Below, in pieces: positions 1-7,553 of a stretch of DNA of 13,273 nucleotides. The stretch lies in assembly GCA_028692515.1 (NCBI GenBank), contig JAQUXG010000016.1, forward strand, positions 1-13,273, given 5' to 3'. Under the pieces are notes generated by a model. The model made no database searches, had not been told where the DNA came from, and was given only the letters and a program-made list of their open reading frames with translations. Both the position numbers and the translations under genes were made by a program. The stretch is from Kiritimatiellales bacterium (lineage in GTDB: Bacteria > Verrucomicrobiota > Kiritimatiellia > Kiritimatiellales > Tichowtungiaceae). How positions within the stretch are numbered: position 1 is the stretch's first letter; the number at the start of each line of letters is the position of its first letter.

Positions 1-1093
1 GGCCGGTGTGCGGACTGCCGATGCCGGTGCCGGCGGGGCCGGAGGCGAACGAGGGATTGTCCGGGCTCAGGCAAAACGCACGGGTGCGCAGGTAGCGCGG
101 ATCATCGTAGGCGCAGAAGCCGAGGTAGGGCAGAGAGAGGAGCGAGGGAACGTTGGCGTCGTCCATGAGATGATGGTTTCCGTATCCATCGGTCTCGTAC
201 GCCCAGATTTCACCGTGAACGGGATGCTGGACGACGGCGTAGGTCTCGAGGGCAACGGAGATTTCGCCGTCGATGGTGCGGGCGGTTTCCGCAAGGTCGT
301 CGAGGCTGAGTGTGTCGAGCAGTGTCGCGAGATCGCGGAGGGCGACGGCGAGCATGGCGTTGGCCGGGACGAGAAACGGGAACTTCACCATGTCGTCGGA
401 CGGACGGAAGCTGCAACGCACGAGTCCGCAGTCGCGGCTTTTCAACGGGCAGGCCTCGCTGGAAAAGCGGCTGCCGGTGCGGCGTTGAAACGAGTAGGGG
501 GAGCGCGAGGGATCCTCGCCGACGTTTTGCTCGACACGGATGACGGAGAACACGGTGCGCACGGCGCGTTGCCAGGTGTCGTCGAACGGAGAGGTGTCGC
601 CGGTTGCGGCCCAGTAGGCGTGGGAGAGGCGGATGAAGTAGGCGAGGCTGTCGATTTCCCATTTGCGTTCATGGACGCCGGGGCGCATTTCGGTGAGATC
701 TGTTTTCCAGTAGCCGAGAACGGGGTCGCGGTAGAAGGCGTTGGCGTAGGGATCGAGGAGAACGCATTGGGCCTGGCGGCGGACTACGCCGGCGAGCATG
801 GCGCGGAGCGGGGCATCGTTGCGGGCGAGCGGCAGGCAGGGCCAGACCTGAGCGGCGGAGTCGCGCAGCCACATGGCGTCGATGTCGCCGGTGATAACGT
901 AGGTGTCGGGGGTTCCGTCGGCGGCTTCGGAAAAGAAGACCGTGGTGTCGAGGGTGTTGGGCAGACAGTTTTCAAAAAGCTGTGCGAGTTCCCGATCCTT
1001 CATTTGAGCGGATACGGTTTGAATGGCGGCTTCAACGGTCTTGCTGGTGAAACAGCGTTCGTTTTCGGCGGGACGTTTGGAGGAACAGTTCAT
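1..1093 (-). CDS. GH125 exo-alpha-1,6-mannosidase, 3' end cut by window edge
   Basis: The visible 364 residues match glycoside hydrolase family 125 (formerly DUF1237), metal-independent exo-acting alpha-1,6-mannosidases. Family blocks seen: TGDIDAMWLRDSAAQVWP (residues 68-85), ERKWEIDSL (142-150), a WAATGDTSPFD-type block (161-171), PSDDMVKFPFLVPAN (231-245), YETDGYGNHHLMDDANVPSL (299-318) and GTGIGSPHTG at the edge (355-364). Family members are usually a little over 400 residues, so the C-terminal part, including the expected catalytic base Glu, lies outside the window. There is no signal peptide, so it probably acts in the cytoplasm on short mannosides. The ATG at 1093 is 15 bases after the stop of the aldo/keto reductase gene and has only a weak purine stretch before it, which suggests co-transcription and translational coupling. 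Family assignment is firm; the exact substrate is inferred. Confidence 0.9.
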   Translation of the reverse strand, partial: MNCSSKRPAENERCFTSKTVEAAIQTVSAQMKDRELAQLFENCLPNTLDTTVFFSEAADGTPDTYVITGDIDAMWLRDSAAQVWPCLPLARNDAPLRAMLAGVVRRQAQCVLLDPYANAFYRDPVLGYWKTDLTEMRPGVHERKWEIDSLAYFIRLSHAYWAATGDTSPFDDTWQRAVRTVFSVIRVEQNVGEDPSRSPYSFQRRTGSRFSSEACPLKSRDCGLVRCSFRPSDDMVKFPFLVPANAMLAVALRDLATLLDTLSLDDLAETARTIDGEISVALETYAVVQHPVHGEIWAYETDGYGNHHLMDDANVPSLLSLPYLGFCAYDDPRYLRTRAFCLSPDNPSFASGPAGTGIGSPHTG

Positions 1094-1108
1094 GGCCGTC
1101 TTTCTGTT

Positions 1109-2296
1109 TTAAGATTCGCTAAGGCGTTTTTTCGGTTCGGCAAAAAGCAGGGCGTGGGCTTCACGGAGGATGTCCGGAATACGGTCGGCGAAGGGGCTGT
1201 TGCGGAGCGCTTCGGTGAGGTCGACTTCGTCGAGCTTGGCGGCGTTCTGGCCGGGGAACCAGTGTTCGGCATTGCCGAGCAGGTTGTAGCGCATTTTGCC
1301 GAAGTCGACCATGTCGAACCCCTTGGCGTAAGTCCAGAGACGCAGGATTTCGGGAATGTTGATGTCGCCGGGGGTGTCGATCTGGCGCGGAAGTCCTTTA
1401 TACCAGCCGTGCGTCCAGTCCGCGCCGAGTTTTTTTTCCAAGGCTTGGAAAAGTTTCGCTTCGATTTTTCCAATGATTGGAAACTTTTCTTCCAACCCTT
1501 GGACGGCGGCGACGTGTTCGACGAAGTCGGACGGACGCGAGGCGCCAATGGAGAGGGTGTGAATTTCGGGTCGGCGCAGGCAGTAGATGTCGTTGAACTG
1601 GATCGGCGTGAGCGGCTGGCAGAGGTCGATGAGTTCGGGCGGCGGCTGGTAGAGCATGCCGCCTTTGTCGACGGGGCTGATGATGAAGACGCCCATGTCG
1701 AGTTTTGCGGCCGCTTCGACCGGCGCCCAGTTGATGGGGTGATAGACGAAATACCAGTGGAGATTGACGTACTCAAAGAGGCCGGTTTCGATGGCTTTGA
1801 CGACGAGGTCGGACGGGCCGTGCGTTGAAAAGCCGATGTGGCGGCAGCGGCCTTCTTTCCGGAGCTGTTCGAGCGCGGGAAAACATTTTTTCGCCTGCTC
1901 GAGGGTTGCTTCGTTGTTGATGCCGTGGATGGAGAGCAGGTCGACGTGATCAAGTTTCAGCGCGGCCATCGAAATCTCAAACGCTTCGAGAAATTCGGCG
2001 GGCGTGTCTTTGGGGCCGACTTTGGTTTGGACGATCATTTGGTCGCGCGGAAGCGAGGAGAGAAATTGGCCGAGCTGAACTTCTGAGGTGCCGTAGCCAC
2101 GTGCGGTTTCGATGTGGTTGATGCCGAGGTCGAGCGCATAACGGACGGTGGTTTCGAGGTTTTTCTGGTTTTCTTCGGTGACGGAGGCGCGGGCGGCTTC
2201 GTCGTCCAGCCAGGATTGCTGATAGCGCATGCCTCCGCAGGTGATGACGGGCATTTGCAGTTCGGTTTTGCCAAAGCGGCGTTTCGGTACGGACAT
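1109..2296 (-). CDS. Aldo/keto reductase with Glu in place of tetrad Asp and a cysteine-less C-terminal domain
   Basis: A 395-residue protein with the aldo/keto reductase TIM barrel. The usual Asp-Tyr-Lys-His tetrad maps to E63, Y68 ([11 protein letters not shown]), K92 (QTKVG) and H124 (LSIHG). The Asp is therefore replaced by Glu, a form I associate with a subgroup found in PVC and related bacteria. After the barrel (about 1-265) comes a helical C-terminal part (about 305-385) with the motifs [18 protein letters not shown] and NAEHWFPG. These resemble the C-terminal region of ferredoxin-type AKRs, but all five cysteines of the protein lie before residue 240, so no [4Fe-4S] cluster can be bound there. 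The start is well supported: GGAGG lies 8-12 bases upstream of the ATG, inside the last codons of the permease gene, and only two bases separate the genes. Likely an NADPH-dependent carbonyl/sugar oxidoreductase; the substrate is unknown. Confidence 0.88.
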   Translation of the reverse strand: MSVPKRRFGKTELQMPVITCGGMRYQQSWLDDEAARASVTEENQKNLETTVRYALDLGINHIETARGYGTSEVQLGQFLSSLPRDQMIVQTKVGPKDTPAEFLEAFEISMAALKLDHVDLLSIHGINNEATLEQAKKCFPALEQLRKEGRCRHIGFSTHGPSDLVVKAIETGLFEYVNLHWYFVYHPINWAPVEAAAKLDMGVFIISPVDKGGMLYQPPPELIDLCQPLTPIQFNDIYCLRRPEIHTLSIGASRPSDFVEHVAAVQGLEEKFPIIGKIEAKLFQALEKKLGADWTHGWYKGLPRQIDTPGDINIPEILRLWTYAKGFDMVDFGKMRYNLLGNAEHWFPGQNAAKLDEVDLTEALRNSPFADRIPDILREAHALLFAEPKKRLSES

Positions 2297-2298
2297 GA

Positions 2299-3234
2299 TT
2301 AACCTCCAAAGGCGACGATGATACTGAGTGAGACGGCGGAGAGCAGGGTGCTGACGACGATGATGTGGGCGGCGAGTTCTTTGTCGCTACCGAAGATGTC
2401 GGCCATGACATAGCTGACAACGGCGGTCGGGCAGGCGAGATAGATGAGGAGCATCTGGCGTTCGTTCGGCGGCAGCTTCCAGAGCAGTGCAAGCCCGAGG
2501 CCGATCAGCGGTTGAATGAATACTTTAATGGAGGCAGCGCTGAGCGAGTAGCGCAGGCCGTTGCCAATGCCTTTGAAGGAGAGTGTGGTGCCGATGCTCA
2601 GCAAGGCCAGCGCGAGCGATGCGCCGCCCAGCGCGGAGAGCGAACGTTGGATGGCGGTGGGAAAACGAATGCCGAAAAAGTTCATCACCAGTGCGACGGC
2701 GCAGGAGATCAGCAGCGGGTTGGTCGCGAGCTGTTTGCCGAACAGTCCGATCGTTTTTCCGGCGCTTTGCCCTTTGCGGTCGCTGTGTGCGAGCAGTACG
2801 GAGACGGAGAAAATATTATAGAAGACGATGGCGGGTGCCAGGGCAACGGTTGCCAGAGCTTCGATGCCGGGGGTGAGGGCGGACATGGAGTAGAGGATGA
2901 CCGGCAGGCCGATAAACGCGTTGTTCGAACGCGCGGCGCCCTGAACAAACGCACCGGCCGCGCGGGGTTTAATGCGCAGGAGGAATACGCCGAGGTAGCC
3001 GACCAGCGCGGAGCCGATGGTCGCTGCAATCAGCAGAAGCGAGAGGCGTACCACGTCGCCGGAGTTGAAGGTGGCGTTGGTGACTTTATCGAGCAGCAGA
3101 GCGGGCAGGGCGACCCAGTAGGTCAGGCGGTTGAGGTTTCTGGCAAATTCGTCGGTGAAGAAGCCGGTGCGGCAAAGCAGTTTGCCGAGGGCAATGATCA
3201 GGAAAACCGGCATCAGGCTGTTGAGTACATACAT
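2299..3234 (-). CDS. AEC (auxin efflux carrier) family permease
   Basis: A hydrophobic 311-residue inner-membrane protein with the expected AEC architecture: two sets of transmembrane helices around a hydrophilic centre ([10 protein letters not shown], about 151-160). Recognisable blocks are [16 protein letters not shown] at the N-terminus, [12 protein letters not shown] (102-113) and [16 protein letters not shown] (267-282). Known AEC members move small organic acids or similar anions; the substrate here cannot be read from sequence. The frame stays open upstream to a TTG at 3270, adding 12 residues (MFESAILFTLSP). I prefer the ATG at 3234 because family proteins normally begin directly with the first helix. 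Neither start has a clear ribosome binding site. It is the first gene of a minus-strand operon with the aldo/keto reductase and GH125 genes (2-base and 15-base gaps), so it may export or import a product of that pathway. Confidence 0.85.
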   Translation of the reverse strand: MYVLNSLMPVFLIIALGKLLCRTGFFTDEFARNLNRLTYWVALPALLLDKVTNATFNSGDVVRLSLLLIAATIGSALVGYLGVFLLRIKPRAAGAFVQGAARSNNAFIGLPVILYSMSALTPGIEALATVALAPAIVFYNIFSVSVLLAHSDRKGQSAGKTIGLFGKQLATNPLLISCAVALVMNFFGIRFPTAIQRSLSALGGASLALALLSIGTTLSFKGIGNGLRYSLSAASIKVFIQPLIGLGLALLWKLPPNERQMLLIYLACPTAVVSYVMADIFGSDKELAAHIIVVSTLLSAVSLSIIVAFGG

Positions 3235-3295
3235 AGGCGAAAGAGTAAAGAGGATGGCGGACTCAAACAAGTTGAAAGGAGGTGAAGCGTTTCGT

Positions 3296-3323
3296 TTGAC
3301 ATCATGGGCCTTTTCCGTACAAT
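3296..3323 (+). promoter_or_regulatory. Sigma-70-type promoter of the tRNA-Phe gene
   Basis: A perfect -35 box TTGACA (3296-3301) and a near-perfect -10 box TACAAT (3318-3323) are separated by 16 bases. Transcription would start near 3330, about 12 bases before the mature tRNA 5' end, as expected for a stable RNA gene. It points away from the AEC operon. Confidence 0.8.
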
Positions 3324-3341
3324 GCGCCCTTCTTTTTCAAT

Positions 3342-3417
3342 GGCGGGATAGCTCAGTTGGTAGAGCAGGGGACTGAAAATCCCCGTGTCCTCGGTTCGAT
3401 TCCGAGTCTCGCCACCA
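3342..3417 (+). tRNA. tRNA-Phe (anticodon GAA)
   Basis: A 76-base cloverleaf. Acceptor arm GGCGGGA pairs with TCTCGCC (one G-T pair); the D arm contains AGCTCAGTTGGTAGAGC; anticodon stem GGGGA/TCCCC encloses loop CTGAAAA with anticodon GAA; the T arm carries GGTTCGATTCC; the discriminator is A at 3414. The terminal CCA (3415-3417) is encoded in the DNA. It has its own strong promoter. I see no further tRNA or clear T-run terminator directly downstream. Confidence 0.97.
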
Positions 3418-3463
3418 CCTTTTATCCCCCAAAAAGCGATTCACTATCTGCTTGGGTCGCAAC

Positions 3464-3528
3464 CGGTCTCTGTCTATCTTACCCGCTTTGTTGCGAGCAA
3501 TCCCGACTCGCGCGATGACCAGAGACCG
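3464..3528 (+). promoter_or_regulatory. Nested inverted repeats in the leader of the CE7 esterase gene
   Basis: CGGTCTCTG (3464-3472) is exactly complementary to CAGAGACCG (3520-3528). Inside the 47-base interval is a second hairpin, GCGAG (3493-3497) with CTCGC (3507-3511). The outer helix ends about 20 bases before the ribosome binding site TAAGGAG (3548-3554) of the esterase gene. In RNA this would form a two-level stem, so it may be a cis-acting leader, or alternatively a processing or termination structure after the tRNA gene. No known riboswitch class is recognised. The rest of 3418-3562 shows nothing else I can support. Confidence 0.4.
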
Positions 3529-3562
3529 TATCTTTAATTCCGGGAAATAAGGAGACATCGCT

Positions 3563-4528
3563 ATGCCGCTGACATTTGATATGCCGTTTGAAAAGCTGAA
3601 GGACTATCAGGGGATCAATCCGCGTCCCGTGGACTTTGATGAATATTGGGACAACGCCTTGATGGAGATGCGCGCGCTGGATCCGCAGATTGAAATCATT
3701 CCCGATCCTGATTTTCAGACTCCGTTCGCGACCTGTTCGCATCTCTGGTTCACCGGCGTCGGCGGCGCACGAATCCACGCAAAACTGGTTCAGCCGAAAA
3801 ACGCGACGAAAACACATCCGGCTGTTTTGCATTTCCACGGGTACAGCGGTGCCAGCGGTGCCTGGGGGGATTATCTTGGGCATGCCGCCTCCGGGTTTAC
3901 TGTGGCCTCGCTCGACTGTCGCGGGCAGGCAGGGCTTTCTGAAGATACCGGCGGCGTAAAAGGAAATACGCTGAATGGACAAATTATTCGAGGGCTCGAT
4001 GATGTCCCTGAAAAACTGCTTTTCCGTCAGATTTTTCTCGATACCGCCCAGCTGGCGAAAATTGTGATGGAGATGGATGACGTGGATGAAAAACGGGTCG
4101 GCGCGATGGGGGGAAGCCAGGGCGGCGGTCTGACGCTGGCCTGCGCCGCGCTGGAACCGCGCATCAACCGGATTGCGCCGATGTATCCATTTCTTTCCGA
4201 TTACCGCCGTGTCTGGAATATGGACCATGCCAAAGACGCCTACGCCGAGCTGAAACAGTTTTTCCGGTATTTTGATCCGCAGCACAAACGTGAGGAAGAG
4301 ATTTTCACAAAACTCGGCTACATCGACGTGCAGCATCTCGCGCCGCGCATCAAAGCGCAGGTTATGATGGGGGTTGGATTTGCCGACACCATCTGTCCGC
4401 CGTCCACGCAGTTTGCGGCCTATAACAAGATCACGTCAAAAAAATCACTGGAGATTTATCCTGACTTTGGGCATGAGGGTCTCCCTGGCTTCTGGGATAA
4501 GGCCTTTATGTTTATGCTGGGGCTGTAA
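3563..4528 (+). CDS. CE7-family acetyl esterase (acetylxylan esterase / cephalosporin C deacetylase-like)
   Basis: A 321-residue alpha/beta hydrolase of carbohydrate esterase family 7, close to the usual length of about 320. Signature elements are present: RGQ (120-122), nucleophile motif GGSQGG with Ser185 (183-188), acid Asp275 in VGFADTICPP, and His304 in FGHEG. Together they form the Ser-Asp-His triad and the CE7 HE motif. There is no signal peptide, so it should deacetylate small imported acetylated sugars in the cytoplasm, as known CE7 enzymes do. The start has a good ribosome binding site (TAAGGAG, 8 bases before ATG). It stands alone on the plus strand, downstream of tRNA-Phe, and converges on the DUF4038 gene. 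Next to a mannanase operon, acetylated manno-oligosaccharides are a plausible substrate, but that is inference. Confidence 0.9.
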   Translation: MPLTFDMPFEKLKDYQGINPRPVDFDEYWDNALMEMRALDPQIEIIPDPDFQTPFATCSHLWFTGVGGARIHAKLVQPKNATKTHPAVLHFHGYSGASGAWGDYLGHAASGFTVASLDCRGQAGLSEDTGGVKGNTLNGQIIRGLDDVPEKLLFRQIFLDTAQLAKIVMEMDDVDEKRVGAMGGSQGGGLTLACAALEPRINRIAPMYPFLSDYRRVWNMDHAKDAYAELKQFFRYFDPQHKREEEIFTKLGYIDVQHLAPRIKAQVMMGVGFADTICPPSTQFAAYNKITSKKSLEIYPDFGHEGLPGFWDKAFMFMLGL

Positions 4529-4542
4529 GGCCGGCTCGCCGT

Positions 4543-4554
4543 CGCCGCGCGGCG
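4543..4554. terminator. GC-only palindrome between convergent genes
   Basis: CGCCGCGCGGCG is a perfect 12-base palindrome in the 27-base gap between the convergent stops of the CE7 gene (4528) and the DUF4038 gene (4556). It can form a short GC hairpin on either strand. There is no T-run on either side, so it is at best a weak or factor-assisted bidirectional terminator. Confidence 0.35.
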
Positions 4555-4555
4555 G

Positions 4556-6145
4556 TTAACGCGGCTCCGACAGGCATACGATGACGCGCGGCTCGCCGTC
4601 GGAACCGGTTTCGATGAGCTCGAAGACTGTGTCCGCCATGCGGCCCTCACGGAGTACCTCGCCGGTTTTCGGGTTGAATACGCGATAGCATCGCGGCACG
4701 TTCGGCGACAGGATAAAGACGCCCCCGCCGGTCGGCAGATAAAGCACGAAGAGTTTTTCAGGCACCAGCAGGCCGCGCCGGCCATGAGTGCAGATCCAAT
4801 CGGGTTCCATGCCGGCCAGCGGCAACCCGTCGAAAATCTTTGCAGCAATCCCCGGGTAACGTGAACCCTCGAAGTCCAATGCTTCGCGCCAGCCTGCGCC
4901 GGGGGCGGTGCACCATTCGGCGTGTCCCGGTTCGTTGGCGTGCAACCGCCACTGCCAAAGGCTTCCGGCTCCGTAGACGACGCCCATGGTTCCGCCGGCT
5001 GTGAGATTGCACCAGGCCTCATGACCCTGCCACCAGTCCGCGCCGTTTCCGGTGCGCTTGATGTTTTCGTAGGTCGGCTCGCCGTTGGCGACCGCCTTGA
5101 CCGGCAGGTTGCGCCACATGTCGGCCACCCGTTCCGGCTGGTGCTCGCCGTTGTGTCCGGTCTGGCACCACTGAAAATCGAGCCAGTCTTTGTCCTGATG
5201 GGTGCGGGAAAGGGCGTGCGGAGCATAGTGAAGTCCCGTCGGCTGCCGGTAGGCGTCCCATTCTTCAATGGTCTGCCCCGCGCGATCCAGCTGCTCGATG
5301 ATCTGAGGGTTCGTGGCCGGGCCATCGGCGCCGACCAGCCAGATCGCCGGCCGTGCGCCGTAGCGGGCCACGAGATAGCGGCAGTAGCGGGCATAGTCCC
5401 CAGCGCTGATTACATTTCCGGCCGTGCCGCCGCCCTTCCATCCATAGCCGTGAAATACCGGCTGATAGACCGGCGCGATCCCGTGGGTCAGGAGCACATC
5501 CACCAGTGTGTCGAACGTCTGGAAATACTCCGGATTCATCTGCCGCAGGGTTCCGTTCGGTAAATCCTCGAAGCCGACGTCGAAGCCATCGTCCTCCGTG
5601 CGCGAGCGCGGCCCGGTGATTTTCATATCCGGCTGCACGGTCATCAGCAATGTCGTGTTATAGCCTTTGGCTTCGCGGTCTGCGGCGTAAATTTCCACTT
5701 GATCGACGGTCGCCCGCCACGGCAGTGCCCATGCGGTATCTGCGCAGAGAAGGCAGGGGGTGCCATCCGCATGAATCAGATTGCGCCCGCCCGGCGGAAT
5801 ATTCCAGAACCCGTGCGTACTGAACCGTGTCGGCGTTGCGGCGTTGTTCGTCGCCGCCTGAAGCGTTCCCGACTGTCCGTGGATTCCCGGCTCGCCGTCG
5901 CGATCCGATGCGGTCCATCGCCAGAGGCCCGAGGATCGGGTCGAAGCAAAACGGACGCAGAAGCGCTGCCCTCCGTTCCAGAACATCGGCCGGCGGATTT
6001 GCGTGCCGTCTTCATGGGTGAAGTCCACCCACGCCTCGCTGTCCGTGTAGGGGTTGGCGAGGTTCCGGCTGCCTGTGAATGTCAGTTCAATCTCCTGCCA
6101 TTGCGGCGCGCGGAGGATGGTTTCGATCTGGTCTTGCGTTGTCAT
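4556..6145 (-). CDS. DUF5060/DUF4038 glycoside hydrolase, GH140 (apiosidase)-like, cytoplasmic
   Basis: A 529-residue protein with three parts. The N-terminal beta-sandwich (about 14-100; [29 protein letters not shown]) is of DUF5060 type. A TIM barrel (about 105-440) is of DUF4038 type, starting with [10 protein letters not shown] and [21 protein letters not shown]-terminal beta-domain follows (about 445-525; [14 protein letters not shown]). Likely catalytic acids are D274 in [12 protein letters not shown] and E357 in ANGEPTYEN; an Asp/Glu pair is what I recall for the characterised GH140 apiosidase. There is no signal peptide, unlike many relatives. It is the last gene of a minus-strand operon, 13 bases after the mannanase stop, with no clear ribosome binding site, so coupling is likely. 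Substrate unknown; action on an imported oligosaccharide is inferred. Confidence 0.82.
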   Translation of the reverse strand: MTTQDQIETILRAPQWQEIELTFTGSRNLANPYTDSEAWVDFTHEDGTQIRRPMFWNGGQRFCVRFASTRSSGLWRWTASDRDGEPGIHGQSGTLQAATNNAATPTRFSTHGFWNIPPGGRNLIHADGTPCLLCADTAWALPWRATVDQVEIYAADREAKGYNTTLLMTVQPDMKITGPRSRTEDDGFDVGFEDLPNGTLRQMNPEYFQTFDTLVDVLLTHGIAPVYQPVFHGYGWKGGGTAGNVISAGDYARYCRYLVARYGARPAIWLVGADGPATNPQIIEQLDRAGQTIEEWDAYRQPTGLHYAPHALSRTHQDKDWLDFQWCQTGHNGEHQPERVADMWRNLPVKAVANGEPTYENIKRTGNGADWWQGHEAWCNLTAGGTMGVVYGAGSLWQWRLHANEPGHAEWCTAPGAGWREALDFEGSRYPGIAAKIFDGLPLAGMEPDWICTHGRRGLLVPEKLFVLYLPTGGGVFILSPNVPRCYRVFNPKTGEVLREGRMADTVFELIETGSDGEPRVIVCLSEPR

Positions 6146-6158
6146 GGCTGCGGGGAGA

Positions 6159-7553
6159 TCACTTATTTTGATTCAAAGAGGAGAGCCGGTTGAGTGTAAT
6201 GACGCGCGGGTCGCTGTAGGTTTCGTTAATGAGATTGTCAGGGTTGAGTGCCGGGCGGGTGATGCAGTCGTCCCAGACGAGAAACCAGAGCCACGGCGCG
6301 CGCTCGTCGATAACGGGCAGATAGTCGCATTCGCCGAGGGTGAGAAGCTTGCGGCCTTTGTAAAGTTCACGAAGCCGGTCGAAGGCGGCGGCGAGATCGC
6401 CGCGCACAGGATCTTTGGCATAGAGATCGGCGGCGATGACGTCGACAACGTCATTGCCCGGATACCAATCGAGCGAGTCGGGGCGATCCATTGAGGTCCA
6501 GACCCAGATCAGATTGTTCAGTTTGTGCACGCGCGTGAAACGGTCGAACATGATCCGGTAGAGTTTTTTGGTGGTTTCGGGGCCGCGCGACCCCCACCAG
6601 AACCAGCCGCCCTGCGCCTCGTGCAGGGGACGCCAGAGAACGGGAACATGGGCATCGCGAAGGCGCTGGAGCTGTATGGCGATCAGGTCCAGGTCGCGGA
6701 TGAAGGCGGCGTATTCGGGAGTTTTTTTGTCGAGGACGAGGTTCGGGTCAAACGTGGTTTTGTCGGTGGAAAAGCTGCTCCAGACGGGATCGGCTCCGCC
6801 GAGCGGTGAGAACCAGTGCCAGGAGAGGGTCACGATGCCGTGGCGGTTGAGCGACCAGTCGAGCGCGGCTTCGATGACCCCGTCCGGTTTTTCGGGAGCG
6901 TAGGAGCCGGAGTAGCGCAGCAGATCCATGCCGAGTATGGCGGGCTGGGCGCCCTGAGCGGCCTTGGCGATATGAGCGAGGCGGGACGGGTGCCACACAT
7001 CGGACTCATGCTGCCCGGCGAGCGTCTGATGTCCGAAACTGCTGCGGAGCGTGCTGTAGAGTTGTTTCGCTTCCGGTGAGGCGTTGGGGTTGACCGGTTT
7101 CGGGGAGATGTGAAACGGGACGGGTGCCGGTGCGGGCGAAAGCTGGATCGAGTCGATGTCGACATAGCCCCAGTCGGTGCCGATGCGGATGGTGTTGTCG
7201 CCGGCCCGGAGGTGGATGCGGCCGTAGGGCCGGGTTTCGAAACCGGACGTGGCGGCAAGCCAGCAGGTGCCCTGGGCGCTGTCATTGACGGCGACGGGGG
7301 TGAATTTGCCGGAGTCGGCACGGTATGTGAGCGAAAGGAGCTGGTCGCCTTCGGCGGGGACATTGACGGTAATCGTCAGTGCGTCTCCGGGTTTTTTGAA
7401 ACCGGTGACCCAGGCCCGTCCGGTTTTGGCGGAGTTTTCCCGCGCCAGCCGGGTGTTGCCGGTGAGTACGCCGGTCTCGGCCTCCTGAGTTTGAACGGCG
7501 GAGGCAATCTGGACGAGGCAGGTGAGGGCGAGGAGCAGGTTGGAGATTTTCAT
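6159..7553 (-). CDS. Secreted CBM35-GH26 beta-1,4-mannanase
   Basis: A 464-residue exported enzyme. The signal peptide is residues 1 to about 19 ([19 protein letters not shown]). A CBM35-type carbohydrate-binding module follows (about 22-139), beginning with the typical QEAETG and ending in [11 protein letters not shown]. The GH26 catalytic barrel spans about 160-455. Family motifs: [12 protein letters not shown] (173-184), [10 protein letters not shown] (244-253), acid/base Glu312 in [15 protein letters not shown], and nucleophile Glu408 in [10 protein letters not shown]26 enzymes with this WFWWG loop hydrolyse beta-1,4-mannans endo-wise or release mannobiose. The ATG overlaps the stop of the oxidoreductase gene by one base (TAATG) and has no ribosome binding site of its own, so translation probably depends on reinitiation. 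It is the middle gene of a three-gene operon. Confidence 0.92.
   Translation of the reverse strand: MKISNLLLALTCLVQIASAVQTQEAETGVLTGNTRLARENSAKTGRAWVTGFKKPGDALTITVNVPAEGDQLLSLTYRADSGKFTPVAVNDSAQGTCWLAATSGFETRPYGRIHLRAGDNTIRIGTDWGYVDIDSIQLSPAPAPVPFHISPKPVNPNASPEAKQLYSTLRSSFGHQTLAGQHESDVWHPSRLAHIAKAAQGAQPAILGMDLLRYSGSYAPEKPDGVIEAALDWSLNRHGIVTLSWHWFSPLGGADPVWSSFSTDKTTFDPNLVLDKKTPEYAAFIRDLDLIAIQLQRLRDAHVPVLWRPLHEAQGGWFWWGSRGPETTKKLYRIMFDRFTRVHKLNNLIWVWTSMDRPDSLDWYPGNDVVDVIAADLYAKDPVRGDLAAAFDRLRELYKGRKLLTLGECDYLPVIDERAPWLWFLVWDDCITRPALNPDNLINETYSDPRVITLNRLSSLNQNK

Noticed and set aside
8..1828. 606-codon open frame on the plus strand
   Set aside because: It is antisense to the GH125 and aldo/keto reductase genes, whose family motifs are clear. 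Its translation is a low-complexity Gly/Ala/Val/Glu product of GC-biased codon positions.
2365..3285. 306-codon open frame on the plus strand
   Set aside because: Antisense shadow of the AEC permease; it shows no family motif and has glutamine- and glycine-rich composition.
3257..3286. Possible third copy of the duplicated promoter element (TTCACC on the minus strand at 3281-3286) before the AEC operon
   Set aside because: Only the -35-like block matches. No TACAGT-like box or inverted repeat is found at the right distance.
3276..3306. Perfect ribosome binding sequence AAGGAGGTGA on the plus strand with an ATG at 3304
   Set aside because: The spacing is about 18 bases, the frame is only 15 codons and ends inside the tRNA, and the tRNA promoter starts downstream of it.
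3337..3558. 73-codon minus-strand frame over the tRNA gene ending GDFQSPALPTELSRH
   Set aside because: This is the well-known spurious antisense translation of tRNA-Phe genes.
3342..4528. tRNA-Phe as an integration site of a mobile island
   Set aside because: No repeat of the tRNA 3' end, no integrase and no mobility gene is present in the window.
4533..5900. GGCTCGCCGTCG occurring three times (4533, 4590, 5889)
   Set aside because: Two copies encode Asp-Gly-Glu-Pro-type turns in the DUF4038 protein. The word is short and GC-rich, and codon bias explains it.
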